Positions 17,231-25,642 of a DNA stretch of 64,000 nucleotides are shown here, in pieces. The notes under the pieces are model-generated. The model did no database searches. It was not told the origin of the DNA and worked only from the letters and a program-made list of their open reading frames with translations. Numbering within the stretch: position 1 is the first letter of the stretch; each line of letters starts with the position of its first letter. Source of the stretch: Octadecabacter antarcticus 307 (GTDB lineage Bacteria > Pseudomonadota > Alphaproteobacteria > Rhodobacterales > Rhodobacteraceae); NCBI RefSeq assembly GCF_000155675.2, contig NC_020911.1, forward strand, positions 1,478,501 through 1,542,500, given 5' to 3'. The translations under genes were made by a program, and so were the position numbers.

Positions 17231-17990
17231 CAACGCCAATCTCACGTGATAATTCTTCGGTGGACGCAATCACGCCATCGACCCAAGTTTGGAAATTATC
17301 GCCAACTCGGATGAACAGCGCGAGGCCCTTTTCTATCATAGCCGTTTCCCATTCATCAGAATCGGCTACCGCTTGCAGGCGGTCTGCCCATATCTGGAAG
17401 TCCGCGTTAGAGATGTCTTTTTGATCGTAAAATCCACGCCAGTTGACGGCAACACCATCGATGCCTTGTTCAACGGCTGTCGCAATGTTCTCAAACCCCG
17501 GAACGTGCCCTTCTCTGAGGCCGGCCAGCCCGCAAATGTCACGGGATTCGTTGAAATCAACGATCTTGGACATGTCGCCCGTCAAACCTTGGGTGATATC
17601 GTCCACTGTCTGTGTGAGTGCATCTGCGTCGCCATCAACATCGATATGTTTGATCGCACCAACGAAACGCACTTGGTCAGCGGTTGCACCACTTTCGGTG
17701 TTTTGCGTCACGCGGGTTGCGGTTGCTTTGGACGCGGCAACAATCAGGTCGGCGTCGGTTTGGCGTACGTTGAGCACGTGGGAAAACCTGAGGCCGCCAC
17801 CGCCGCCTGCCATGTTCGTAACCTGAAAAGGCTGTCGACTTGGCCGATATCAAACAGGATTTTACGGATCTGGCGGATGTGATAGATTCAGCCTCCATTG
17901 CTGATGTTGCACCGACGCCCAGCGTGACGCTGATGGACAGCGCCTTTATGTTGAAATATTTTATAAGTTCAGCCCAGAACGTTGCGGGCT
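17223..17990 (-). pseudogene. tctC remnant (periplasmic tricarboxylate-binding protein)
   Basis: A signal-peptide-like start (FNIKALSISVTLGVGATSAM, near 17950) is in one frame. The body of the binding protein is in another, beginning MAGGGGGLRFSHVLNVRQTD. It continues KATATRVTQNTESGATADQV, AVEQGIDGVAVNWRGFYDQK and a QTWVDGVIASTEELSREIG end at 17223. The Gly-rich NxAGGGG segment and the C-terminal domain are typical of the TctC/Bug family. About 80-100 residues between signal and body are missing or frameshifted. It was the first gene of a tctCBA operon. Confidence 0.75.
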
Positions 17991-18108
17991 GATGCCCGAT
18001 CGTGTTTGTGTGGTCTTGATCTTGTCGAGCCCTGAGGGGCATGACAGGGGGCGTGACATGGGTTAGCGCGCGCACTAAGACGCAAACCAACAGTTTAATG
18101 AGGCCATC

Positions 18109-19143
18109 ATGTCTGCCACGACCGTCCTGTTTACCCTTGCCGAAAACCCGCCCGCGCGGATGGATAAGGCGTTGGCGCTAAACGTACCACTTGATGCGTC
18201 GCTGAGCCGGTCGCGCCTGATGCGTCTGCTGGCGGATGGGGCAGTGCAGGTGAACGGTGCGGTGGTGACGGACCCGCGCGCAAAGCCTGTTGAAGGCGAT
18301 GCGGTTGAGATTTTGGTTGAGATCGCGGATGACTACCACGTCCTGCCCGAAGACATCCCGCTGGATGTGGTGTTTGAAGATGATGATCTGATCGTCATAA
18401 ATAAACCCACAGGCATGGTTGTGCATCCTGCCCCTGGTACGCCGGGGGGTACGTTAGTGAACGCACTGTTGCATCACTGCGGTGACGCGCTGTCTGGTGT
18501 CGGCGGTGAAAAGCGCCCGGGTATCGTGCACCGGATCGACAAGGAAACCAGCGGGCTGTTGGTTGTCGCCAAGACTGACCGCGCCCATCACGGGCTTGCT
18601 GCACAGTTTGAGGCGCACACAGTTGAACGCCATTACCGCGCCATTTGTTACGGTGTGCCAGACAGCAACGATCCGCGTGTGCGCGGCATCAAGGGTGCGT
18701 CGTTTGATCCGGGCAATATCCTGAAACTGCAAACGCAACTGGCGCGCCATAAACATGACCGCCAAAAACAAGCAGTCGTTTGGCACAATGGACGCCATGC
18801 GGTGACGCGCGCGCGCATTGTGCAGCCGCTGGGCAACCCAGCGGTGGCTGCGGTAATGGATTGTTGGCTGGAAACTGGCCGCACGCACCAAATTCGTGTG
18901 CACATGACCCACGCGGGCCATGGCCTCATTGGGGATCCGACCTATGGCGGCCGCCGCAAATTGTCCGAAAAAGCTGTGGGTGAGGCGGGCAGGATCGCGG
19001 CTTATACGTTCCCCCGCCAAGCACTGCACGCCGCAACGTTGGGGTTTCAGCATCCCGTGAGCAAAGAAATGCTGCGTTTCGAGGCACCGATGCCCGCCGA
19101 TATGATCAGGCTGATTGCCGCTTTGGGCGGGGTAGAGGGTTAA
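18109..19143 (+). CDS. rluD: RluA/RluD-family 23S rRNA pseudouridine synthase
   Basis: The 344-residue protein has an N-terminal S4 RNA-binding domain (LSRSRLMRLLADGAVQVNGA, about residues 32-51) and the pseudouridine synthase core. The core includes VVFEDDDLIVINKPTGMVVHPAPG, the catalytic loop GIVHRIDKETSGLLVVAKT (Asp in RIDKETSG near residue 145) and the late motif RTHQIRVHMTHAGHGLIGDP. RluD-type enzymes modify helix 69 of 23S rRNA. The S4 domain and length favour RluD over RluA, but RluC-like activity cannot be excluded. It is followed by rpoH after 211 bases. Confidence 0.9.
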   Translation: MSATTVLFTLAENPPARMDKALALNVPLDASLSRSRLMRLLADGAVQVNGAVVTDPRAKPVEGDAVEILVEIADDYHVLPEDIPLDVVFEDDDLIVINKPTGMVVHPAPGTPGGTLVNALLHHCGDALSGVGGEKRPGIVHRIDKETSGLLVVAKTDRAHHGLAAQFEAHTVERHYRAICYGVPDSNDPRVRGIKGASFDPGNILKLQTQLARHKHDRQKQAVVWHNGRHAVTRARIVQPLGNPAVAAVMDCWLETGRTHQIRVHMTHAGHGLIGDPTYGGRRKLSEKAVGEAGRIAAYTFPRQALHAATLGFQHPVSKEMLRFEAPMPADMIRLIAALGGVEG

Positions 19144-19273
19144 GACCGAACGGGCTGGAGGGCTGAAATACAATGTCCCATGTGCGTGAGCGCGCAGACA
19201 TAAATCTAGCGATATGTTTATTGATCCTTATATCTTTTTCACGACACCAAATATAAAAACTGAACCGATCAGT

Positions 19274-19301
19274 CTTGAAGAAGGGCAAATTGTGCCCATA
19301 T
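19274..19301 (+). promoter_or_regulatory. Putative heat-shock (RpoH-type) promoter of rpoH
   Basis: CTTGAA at 19274-19279 and CCCATAT at 19295-19301 are 15 bases apart, matching the sigma-32 promoter pattern (CTTGAA, 13-15 bases, CCCCATnT). The element lies 54 bases before the rpoH ATG, suggesting positive autoregulation. Confidence 0.6.
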
Positions 19302-19354
19302 TTATGTTAAGGCCGTAAACATAAGGCGGCGCTTTAATACGAGGGGGAGACACC

Positions 19355-20251
19355 ATGAGCTCTTATACAAATCTTCCGGCGCCATCGCCAGAACAAGGCC
19401 TGAACCGCTACATGCAGGAAATCCGCAAATTTCCCATGCTGGAACCGGATGAGGAATACATGCTCGCCAAGCGGTGGGTGGACCATGAAGACACGGACGC
19501 CGCACACAAAATGGTGACGTCGCACCTGCGTCTGGCCGCCAAAATCGCCATGGGCTATCGCGGCTACGGGTTGCCGACAGCCGAAGTGATTTCCGAGGCG
19601 AATGTTGGCTTGATGCAAGCTGTGAAACGTTTCGATCCTGAAAAGGGTTTCCGCCTTGCGACCTATGCAATGTGGTGGATCAGGGCGTCCATACAAGAAT
19701 ACGTGTTGCGGTCATGGTCGATGGTCAAACTTGGCACGACATCCGCGCAAAAGAAGCTGTTTTTCAATCTGCGCAAAGCCAAGAATCGTATTGGCGCCTT
19801 GGAAGAAGGCGATCTGCGCCCTGAAAACGTTCAGCGGATTGCCAATGATCTTGGTGTCACAGAGGCCGAAGTTGTATCGATGAACCGCCGCATGTCGGGC
19901 GGGGATGCGTCCCTGAATGCCACCGTCGGATCCGATGGTGAAGGCACGATGCAATGGCAAGACTGGTTGGAAGACGAATCTGCCGACCAAGCGGGCGATT
20001 ATGAAGACCGCGACGAGTTGCAACAACGCCGCGAACTCATGGCCGAAGCTATGGACGTTCTAAATGATCGTGAAAAGGACATTCTGATGCAGCGTCGTCT
20101 GGCTGAAAAAACTGTGACGCTGGAAGATCTAAGTGGGCAGTACTCTGTCAGCCGCGAACGTATTCGCCAGATCGAAGTGCGCGCGTTTGAAAAGCTGCAA
20201 AAGAAGATGCAAACTTTGGCTAAAGATCGCGGGATGCTGGCGACAGCATAA
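19355..20251 (+). CDS. rpoH: RNA polymerase heat-shock sigma factor RpoH
   Basis: RpoH (298 residues) directs transcription of chaperone and protease genes after heat or oxidative stress. Visible are region 1.2 (QGLNRYMQEIRKFPML), region 2 (ISEANVGLMQAVKRFDPEKG, then RLATYAMWWIRASIQEYVLR), the RpoH-specific box QKKLFFNLR near residue 131, region 3 and region 4 with the helix-turn-helix SVSRERIRQIEVRAFEKLQ. Rhodobacterales often carry two rpoH paralogues; I cannot tell which this is. It has its own heat-shock-like promoter and an intrinsic terminator 13-51 bases after the stop. Confidence 0.96.
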   Translation: MSSYTNLPAPSPEQGLNRYMQEIRKFPMLEPDEEYMLAKRWVDHEDTDAAHKMVTSHLRLAAKIAMGYRGYGLPTAEVISEANVGLMQAVKRFDPEKGFRLATYAMWWIRASIQEYVLRSWSMVKLGTTSAQKKLFFNLRKAKNRIGALEEGDLRPENVQRIANDLGVTEAEVVSMNRRMSGGDASLNATVGSDGEGTMQWQDWLEDESADQAGDYEDRDELQQRRELMAEAMDVLNDREKDILMQRRLAEKTVTLEDLSGQYSVSRERIRQIEVRAFEKLQKKMQTLAKDRGMLATA

Positions 20252-20263
20252 CATTACGACCTT

Positions 20264-20302
20264 AAAGCAAGGCGCTGATCGAAAGGTTGGCGCCTTTTGC
20301 TT
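20264..20302 (+). terminator. Intrinsic terminator of rpoH
   Basis: The stem AAGCAAGGCGC (20265-20275) pairs with GCGCCTTTTGCTT (20290-20302), with a small internal mismatch and a 14-base loop. T residues lie within and after the 3' arm. Confidence 0.8.
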
Positions 20303-20311
20303 GTGTTATAT

Positions 20312-20346
20312 GCCTCCAGCGGGGATATTTAAGCTACAAAGACGAA
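20312..20346 (+). repeat. Dispersed intergenic repeat, copy 3
   Basis: GCCTCCAGCGGGGATATTTA, then AGCTACAAAGACGAA. This is the longest copy, with the GC-rich head followed by TATTT and the AAAGA-GAA tail. Confidence 0.5.
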
Positions 20347-20380
20347 TATAAGGCAATTTCGAATAACAAGGTGGGGCGAC

Positions 20381-21355
20381 ATGGGTGAACCAGTGCGTTG
20401 GGCAATTTTGGGTGCGGGCAAATTTGCGCGTGAACATATGGGGCCTGCTATCCACGGGGCGACGGGCGCGCAACTTGTGGCGCTGGGCACGTCTTCGCGC
20501 GACAAGGCAGCGCCATTCGAAGGGTTCGCGCCTGAATTGCGGGTCCATGACACCTATGACGCGGTTTTGGCCGATGCGGACGTGGACGTCGTTTATATCC
20601 CGCTTCCCAATCACCTGCATATCGAATGGGCGATGAGGGCTTTGAGGGCGGGCAAACATGTCTTGGTCGAAAAGCCTGTGGGCTTGCAAGCCGCCCAGAT
20701 TGATCCGCTGATTGCCCTTCGTGATGAAACGGGCCTGATTGCGGCTGAAGCGTTCATGATCGCCCATCACCCCCAATGGGCGCGGGCGCGCCACCTCATC
20801 GCGGACGGTGCGATTGGCGATTTGCGCCACGTGGACGGGGTGTTTTGTTACAACAACCCTGATCTGACCAATGTGCGTTTTGACGCTGCCAAAGGGGGCG
20901 GTAGCCTGCCTGATATCGGCGTTTACACGATTGGGTCGACGCGACTGGCCACGGGCCAAGACCCAGTTGAAATCACCCATGCGGACATCGATTATCTGAA
21001 TGGTGTTGACGTTATGGCCCGTGTTTCAGCCAGATTTGACGGGTTCACGGCCCATTGGGTGACTGCGATGAACGTGCACCAGACGCAACATATGACGTTC
21101 CTTGGCAGCGAAGGTCGTATTCATCTTTGCGCACCTTTCAACGCTGGAAGCTACGGCGAGGCGCAGCTGGAATTGACCCAAATCGACGGATCGATGCGCG
21201 TTGAACGCTGGCCCAATCACGCACAATATGTGACCCAAGTTGTGGCGTTTTGCGCGTCCGTGCGCAATGATGCACCCTATGCGTGGTCGCTTGAGGATGC
21301 GCGCGCGACCCAAGCGGTCATGGATGCGGTTTATGTGGCCGCGTTGCCGCGGTAG
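20381..21355 (+). CDS. Gfo/Idh/MocA-family oxidoreductase
   Basis: The 324-residue enzyme has an N-terminal Rossmann fold (WAILGAGKFAREHMGPAI, about residues 7-24) and the family signature VDVVYIPLPNHLHIEWAMRA followed by AGKHVLVEKP near residue 95, where the Lys of EKP is catalytic. The C-terminal alpha/beta domain has GGGSLPDIGVYTIGS. It should oxidise or reduce a sugar or cyclitol using NAD(P). The substrate is not determinable. It forms a short plus-strand run with the DUF4389 and DksA-like genes downstream, 28 bases apart. Confidence 0.9.
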   Translation: MGEPVRWAILGAGKFAREHMGPAIHGATGAQLVALGTSSRDKAAPFEGFAPELRVHDTYDAVLADADVDVVYIPLPNHLHIEWAMRALRAGKHVLVEKPVGLQAAQIDPLIALRDETGLIAAEAFMIAHHPQWARARHLIADGAIGDLRHVDGVFCYNNPDLTNVRFDAAKGGGSLPDIGVYTIGSTRLATGQDPVEITHADIDYLNGVDVMARVSARFDGFTAHWVTAMNVHQTQHMTFLGSEGRIHLCAPFNAGSYGEAQLELTQIDGSMRVERWPNHAQYVTQVVAFCASVRNDAPYAWSLEDARATQAVMDAVYVAALPR

Positions 21356-21383
21356 TCTGACCAAGTAACAAGGAGAAAAGAAC

Positions 21384-21698
21384 ATGGCCGATCCACATGA
21401 GTTCGACGACGTGATGCCGGAAAATACCGCAAGGCGTGAGCCAGAAAAGCCGGTTTCTGAAAACCTATTCACACGGCTGATCTATATGATCATTATTTCG
21501 ATCATGATCAGTTTCGCCAGTACTGTGATCGGCGTTTTGGCAGTGCTGCAATTCATCATCATGCTGGTCAGCAACAAACAACCCAATGAGCGGATCGCCG
21601 AATTGGGCACCGATGTGGGTATCTGGGTCGCCAAGGCGACGCGCTATCAGACAGCGGCGTCCGAGCATAAGCCTTGGCCGTGGACGGAACTGGATTGA
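21384..21698 (+). CDS. DUF4389 membrane protein
   Basis: The 104-residue protein has a long hydrophobic segment from about residue 33 to 62 (IYMIIISIMISFASTVIGVL, then AVLQFIIMLV) followed by the conserved SNKQPNERIAELGTDVGIWV and YQTAASEHKPWPW. That is the DUF4389 pattern. Function is unknown; it is probably an inner-membrane protein with the N-terminus and C-terminus in the cytoplasm. A good RBS (AAGGAGAAAAGAAC) precedes the ATG. It ends three bases before the DksA-like gene. Confidence 0.85.
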   Translation: MADPHEFDDVMPENTARREPEKPVSENLFTRLIYMIIISIMISFASTVIGVLAVLQFIIMLVSNKQPNERIAELGTDVGIWVAKATRYQTAASEHKPWPWTELD

Positions 21699-21701
21699 TC
21701 G

Positions 21702-21971
21702 ATGGCAGGTGGCTGGGCAAAAGACGGTGGGGTGTCAGAGCAGATTGAAGCGTCGATTGGTGACGAATTGGCCCGCATGAAGGCCCGCAAGGTCCCGCAG
21801 GGAGAGAGTTTTACCCATTGCGCGGAGTGTGAAGAGCCAATTGCCGAGGCCCGCCGCGTGGCGGTTGTCAGCGTAACGTTGTGCATCGAATGTCAGAATG
21901 AACGCGATGGTGTGGTAAAGACCCGCGGCGGAATTAACCGACGCGGGTCTAAGGATAGCCAGTTGAAGTAG
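21702..21971 (+). CDS. DksA/TraR-type C4 zinc-finger protein
   Basis: The 89-residue protein carries a single four-Cys zinc finger, CAEC at about residues 40-43 and CIEC at about 65-68, with the intervening PIAEARRVAVVSVT. That matches the C-terminal finger of DksA/TraR proteins. The long coiled coil that carries the acidic tip of DksA is absent, so it resembles the short TraR/YbiI form. Such proteins can bind the secondary channel of RNA polymerase; for this short form, that is inference. The last 17 codons contain a strong hairpin (AGACCCGCG/CGCGGGTCT, 21919-21950). Confidence 0.85.
   Translation: MAGGWAKDGGVSEQIEASIGDELARMKARKVPQGESFTHCAECEEPIAEARRVAVVSVTLCIECQNERDGVVKTRGGINRRGSKDSQLK
21919..21950. 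terminator. Hairpin inside the end of the DksA-like gene
   Basis: A 9-bp perfect stem AGACCCGCG (21919-21927) / CGCGGGTCT (21942-21950) lies at the convergent junction with pepF. There is no T-run on either side, so an intrinsic terminator role is uncertain. Confidence 0.35.
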
Positions 21972-21975
21972 GGGC

Positions 21976-23814
21976 TTAGCCCTCCATCGCTTCCAACTCA
22001 TCAATCATGCTTTCGATCATGCCCAACCCTTTGGCCCAAAACGCCGGGTCGGATGCGTCAAGGCCGAATGGGGCAAGCAATTCGCTGTGATGCTTTGATC
22101 CGCCCGCTTTGAGCATGTCGAAATATTTGTCTTTGAAATCTTCGCCCATGTCCTCGTAGACCGCATAAAGTGCATTCACCAAGCCGTCGCCGAACGCATA
22201 GGCGTAGACGTAAAACGGCGAGTGGACGAAGTGCGGGATGTAGGCCCAGAACGTTTCGTAACCGTCCATGAAGTTGAACACTGGGCCTAAGGATTCGCCC
22301 TGAACAGACATCCACAGCGCGTTGATGTCGTCAGGTGTCAGTTCGCCGTTGCTGCGTGCGTCGTGCAGTTTGCATTCAAAATCGTAGAACGCGATCTGGC
22401 GCACGACGGTATTGATCATATCTTCGACTTTGCCCGCCAGCAGGATCTTGCGTTCTTGTTGTGTGGTGGCCTGTTCCAGCAGTTTGCGGAAGGTCAGCAT
22501 TTCGCCGAAAACGGATGCGGTTTCTGCCAAGGTCAGCGGCGTTGAGGACAGCAATTCGCCTTGTCCCGCCGCGAGAACCTGATGCACGCCGTGGCCTAAT
22601 TCGTGTGCCAAAGTCATGACATCACGCGGTTTTCCGAGGTAGTTGAGCATGACATAAGGATGGACTGTCGTGACGGTTGGATGCGCGAATGCACCCGGTG
22701 CTTTGCCGTCTTTGACGCCTGCATCGATCCAGCCTTCGGTGAAAAACGGCTTGGCAATATCGGCCATGCGCGGATCGAACGCGGCGTAGGCGTCCATCAC
22801 TGTTTGTTCGGCTTCAGCCCATGATACGGTGCGATCTGTTTCCATCGGGAGAGGCGCATTGCGGTCCCAGACCTCCATCGTGTCCAAGCCCATCCACTTG
22901 GCCTTGAGCGCGTAATAACGGTGGCTCAGGCGCGGATAGGCATCAACGACGGCATTTCGAAGCGCCTCGACCACTTCGGGTTCGACGTGGTTGGACAGGT
23001 GGCGGCCCGCTTGCGCCGATGGCATGCCGCGCCAGCGATCCTCAATCTCTTTTTCCTTGGCGAGCGTGTTGTGAACGCGGGCAAACAATCCGACGTTCGC
23101 CCCAAACACCCGCGCCAATTCGCGCGATCCTTTTTCACGGGTGGCGCGGTCTTGGTCGGACAAAAGATTCAGCGTGCCTTCGATGTTCATTTCCTGCCCA
23201 TCGACGGTAAATTTCAGCGCTGCGATGGTTTCATCAAACAGTTTGTTCCAAGCGGTGGCACCTACAACCGACTGATCGTGCAGGAATTTCTCCATCTCAT
23301 CGGACAGCTGATAGGGCTTCATCGCCCGCATGCGATCAAAGATCGGTTTGTAGCGAGCAAGGTCAGCATTGGCCGCCAAAAGTCCGTCCACATGGGCGTC
23401 ATCCATGCGGTTGAATTCCAACCCGTAAAAGACCAGCGGCGTCGTGTAGGTGGTGATCTTGTCCTGCATGTCGGACATGAATTTGCTGCGCTCGGGGTCG
23501 GTTGTGTGCTGGTAATAGCGCAGTCCCGCGAACGACATGATGCGACCTGCGATGATGTCGATCTGTTCGTACCGTTTCACGGCGTCGAGCAAGTCTTCGT
23601 CGTTCAGATCCGCCAATTTGCCTTCGTGATCAGCGGCAAAACTGCGACAGGCGTTTTCCAGCCAGTCCAAATCGCGCTTGAGTTCTTTGGCGTCGGGCGA
23701 CGGGTACAAATCCGTCAGGTCCCATTCCGGCAAATTACCAAACGGAGTGCTGCCAGACGCGGCGGTGGATGGATTGGCGTCAAATGTGCGTGGGTCGGTC
23801 GTAGGAGTGTTCAT
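21976..23814 (-). CDS. pepF: M3-family oligoendopeptidase F
   Basis: This 612-residue cytoplasmic metallopeptidase hydrolyses short peptides. The zinc motif is HELGH within TLAHELGHGVHQVLA, at about residues 405-409, and the downstream Glu ligand region is TLAETASVFGEML. The N-terminal oligopeptidase F domain (WDLTDLYPSPDAKELKRDL) is present. The M3 end motif (GLDASDPAFWAKGLGMI) is complete. It is convergent with the DksA-like gene, with a four-base gap, and stands alone on the minus strand. A dispersed repeat copy lies upstream of it. Confidence 0.94.
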   Translation of the reverse strand: MNTPTTDPRTFDANPSTAASGSTPFGNLPEWDLTDLYPSPDAKELKRDLDWLENACRSFAADHEGKLADLNDEDLLDAVKRYEQIDIIAGRIMSFAGLRYYQHTTDPERSKFMSDMQDKITTYTTPLVFYGLEFNRMDDAHVDGLLAANADLARYKPIFDRMRAMKPYQLSDEMEKFLHDQSVVGATAWNKLFDETIAALKFTVDGQEMNIEGTLNLLSDQDRATREKGSRELARVFGANVGLFARVHNTLAKEKEIEDRWRGMPSAQAGRHLSNHVEPEVVEALRNAVVDAYPRLSHRYYALKAKWMGLDTMEVWDRNAPLPMETDRTVSWAEAEQTVMDAYAAFDPRMADIAKPFFTEGWIDAGVKDGKAPGAFAHPTVTTVHPYVMLNYLGKPRDVMTLAHELGHGVHQVLAAGQGELLSSTPLTLAETASVFGEMLTFRKLLEQATTQQERKILLAGKVEDMINTVVRQIAFYDFECKLHDARSNGELTPDDINALWMSVQGESLGPVFNFMDGYETFWAYIPHFVHSPFYVYAYAFGDGLVNALYAVYEDMGEDFKDKYFDMLKAGGSKHHSELLAPFGLDASDPAFWAKGLGMIESMIDELEAMEG

Positions 23815-23872
23815 GGGGGCCTCATTGTTGATTTTGTCTTATTTAAGTGCGTGTTGCGTGTTTTGCCAGTCA

Positions 23873-23906
23873 GCCCTTCGGGGAGAGTAATTTGGCCAAG
23901 ATGAAA
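23873..23906 (+). repeat. Dispersed intergenic repeat, copy 4
   Basis: GCCCTTCGGGGAGAGTAATT followed by TGGCCAAGATGAAA. It lies between the pepF start and the ligase stop. Confidence 0.5.
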
Positions 23907-24000
23907 TTTGGAGAAAAAACAGGGGGTCTGTGACGTTGGTGGTGGCGTTTAGAAAGTGGATGAGCAGGGTAGCTGAGTTGTGCATTTGTGGCGATCAAAC

Positions 24001-25590
24001 CTATCCGTAAGTCGCCAGCATTTCCTTTAGATCATCTAGGGTGTTGATTTCATCCAGTGGTTTGTCTTGGCGCCAACGAAGCATGCGCGGGAAGCGCAGC
24101 GCAATGCCTGATTTATGTCGCGGTGATGCCTGTATCCCCTCAAACGCAATTTCAAAGACGTGTTCGGCGGGGACGGAACGGACTGGGCCAAAACGCTGCA
24201 ATGTATTTCGTTTAACCCAGTGGGTAATCTGGCGAAATTCCGCGTCCGTCAGCCCCGAATAGGCCTTTGTGAAGGGGACCAGATCGTTGCCGTTTCTGAC
24301 CGCAAAGGTGAAGTCTGTGAACAGGTTCGCGCGCCGTCCCGATCCGGCCTGCGCGTAGATCATCACCGCGTCGACGGTCAGCGGATCGATCTTCCATTTC
24401 CACCAATCGCCCTTTTTGCGACCCGCCAAATAAGGGCTGTCGCGCCGTTTTAACATCAACCCTTCGGCGCCAAGATCACGTGACTTGGCGCGCTCATTTT
24501 TGAAGTCTTCCCAAGTATCACCGTTGACTTCTGGTGAAATTCGGATGGGTGCATCGGTGGGTGTGGAATTTAGTATATTTTCCAGTAGGTAGCGGCGCGT
24601 TTCTAATGTTTCACCTCTGATATCGACGCCTCTACATTCAAGAAGGTCATAAGCCATCAAAATAACCGGTGCTTCGGACAGCAATTTCTTTGGAACATTC
24701 TTTCGTCCTATCCGTTTTTGCAGGGCATTAAATGACATCGGGGTGTTGTTTTGAAACGCCAAAAGCTCCCCGTCGATGACCGTTCCATCGGGCAGGCAAT
24801 CGCGCAGCTGCGCGAGTTCTGGAAAGCGGTCAGTCATGAGGTCTTCGCCGCGCGACCAGATGTGGTGTTCACCACCGCGGAGGATGAATTGCCCGCGTAT
24901 GCCATCCCATTTTCTATCGATAAACCAATCGCTTGACGGGCCAATCTGATCTAAATCATCCAACCCATATGCCAGATAAAACGGGTATGGACGCGACAGA
25001 TCCGCGTTTGGACCGTCAACTTCGATCAGGCTGTTCCAGGTCACTGTTTCGGGCGTCCATTGGCCCATGAGTTTATGGGTTAATGCGGCCTCGTCCTGCC
25101 CCGTGGCTTTTGCCAAAGCGCGGGTCATTAATTTCTGGCTAAGGCCGATCCGGAACCCGCCCGTGAGAAGTTTCGTGAACAAAAAACATTCAGTTTGGGG
25201 CAACGCGTCCCATGCGGCGAGGATGCCTGCTTTTCGGGCGGCTTCGTCCAGCGTTGAAAGGCGTTTTAATTCCAAAATCCAGTCGGTTAGGGAGCGATCC
25301 TCATTCCCGCCAGACGGCGGCAGGAACAGGCTGATGGTTTCAGCCAGATCGCCGACAATCGGGTAACATTCCTCAAACAACCACAGCGGCAATCCGGCGC
25401 GTTCGGCGGCCCATTGGCGCAGCAATTTTGTGGTGATGACGCGGCGTGGGCGGCGACCAGAAAACAAGGCAATGCACCATAGTTTGTCACTGTCCGATGC
25501 GGTGCTAAAAAAGTTGGCCATTGCGGCGACTTTTACTGTCGTTTTGGTGGACTGATCCACGGCGGTGAACAGGACTGCAAAGTCCTTCAT
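24001..25590 (-). CDS. ATP-dependent DNA ligase (exonuclease-associated type)
   Basis: The 529-residue protein begins MKDFAVLFTAVDQSTKTTVK, the usual start of the ligase found beside a beta-CASP exonuclease. The N-terminal DNA-binding domain is followed by the adenylation domain with the nucleotidyl Lys in DRKWDGIRG (about residue 223), IDGELLAF, EGLMLKRRDSPY and WWKWK (motif V). An OB domain follows (VDAVMIYAQAGSGRRANLFT). An earlier ATG at 25716 would add 42 poorly fitting residues. The exonuclease gene is 52 bases upstream on the same strand. In many bacteria the set also includes an Lhr-type helicase and a phosphoesterase; neither is here. A DNA repair role is inferred. Confidence 0.92.
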   Translation of the reverse strand: MKDFAVLFTAVDQSTKTTVKVAAMANFFSTASDSDKLWCIALFSGRRPRRVITTKLLRQWAAERAGLPLWLFEECYPIVGDLAETISLFLPPSGGNEDRSLTDWILELKRLSTLDEAARKAGILAAWDALPQTECFLFTKLLTGGFRIGLSQKLMTRALAKATGQDEAALTHKLMGQWTPETVTWNSLIEVDGPNADLSRPYPFYLAYGLDDLDQIGPSSDWFIDRKWDGIRGQFILRGGEHHIWSRGEDLMTDRFPELAQLRDCLPDGTVIDGELLAFQNNTPMSFNALQKRIGRKNVPKKLLSEAPVILMAYDLLECRGVDIRGETLETRRYLLENILNSTPTDAPIRISPEVNGDTWEDFKNERAKSRDLGAEGLMLKRRDSPYLAGRKKGDWWKWKIDPLTVDAVMIYAQAGSGRRANLFTDFTFAVRNGNDLVPFTKAYSGLTDAEFRQITHWVKRNTLQRFGPVRSVPAEHVFEIAFEGIQASPRHKSGIALRFPRMLRWRQDKPLDEINTLDDLKEMLATYG

Positions 25591-25642
25591 CGGCAGTACA
25601 CTTTGCGTACACAACCTGTACACAACTTGTATGCACAAGATG

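Noticed and set aside
22921..23904. 327-codon plus-strand frame opposite pepF
   Set aside because: It is antisense to the intact M3 peptidase coding sequence and has no supporting motif or RBS.
25591..25642. TACACAAC direct repeats between exonuclease and ligase as an SOS box
   Set aside because: The spacing and sequence do not match GTTC-N7-GTTC; they were not called as a LexA site.
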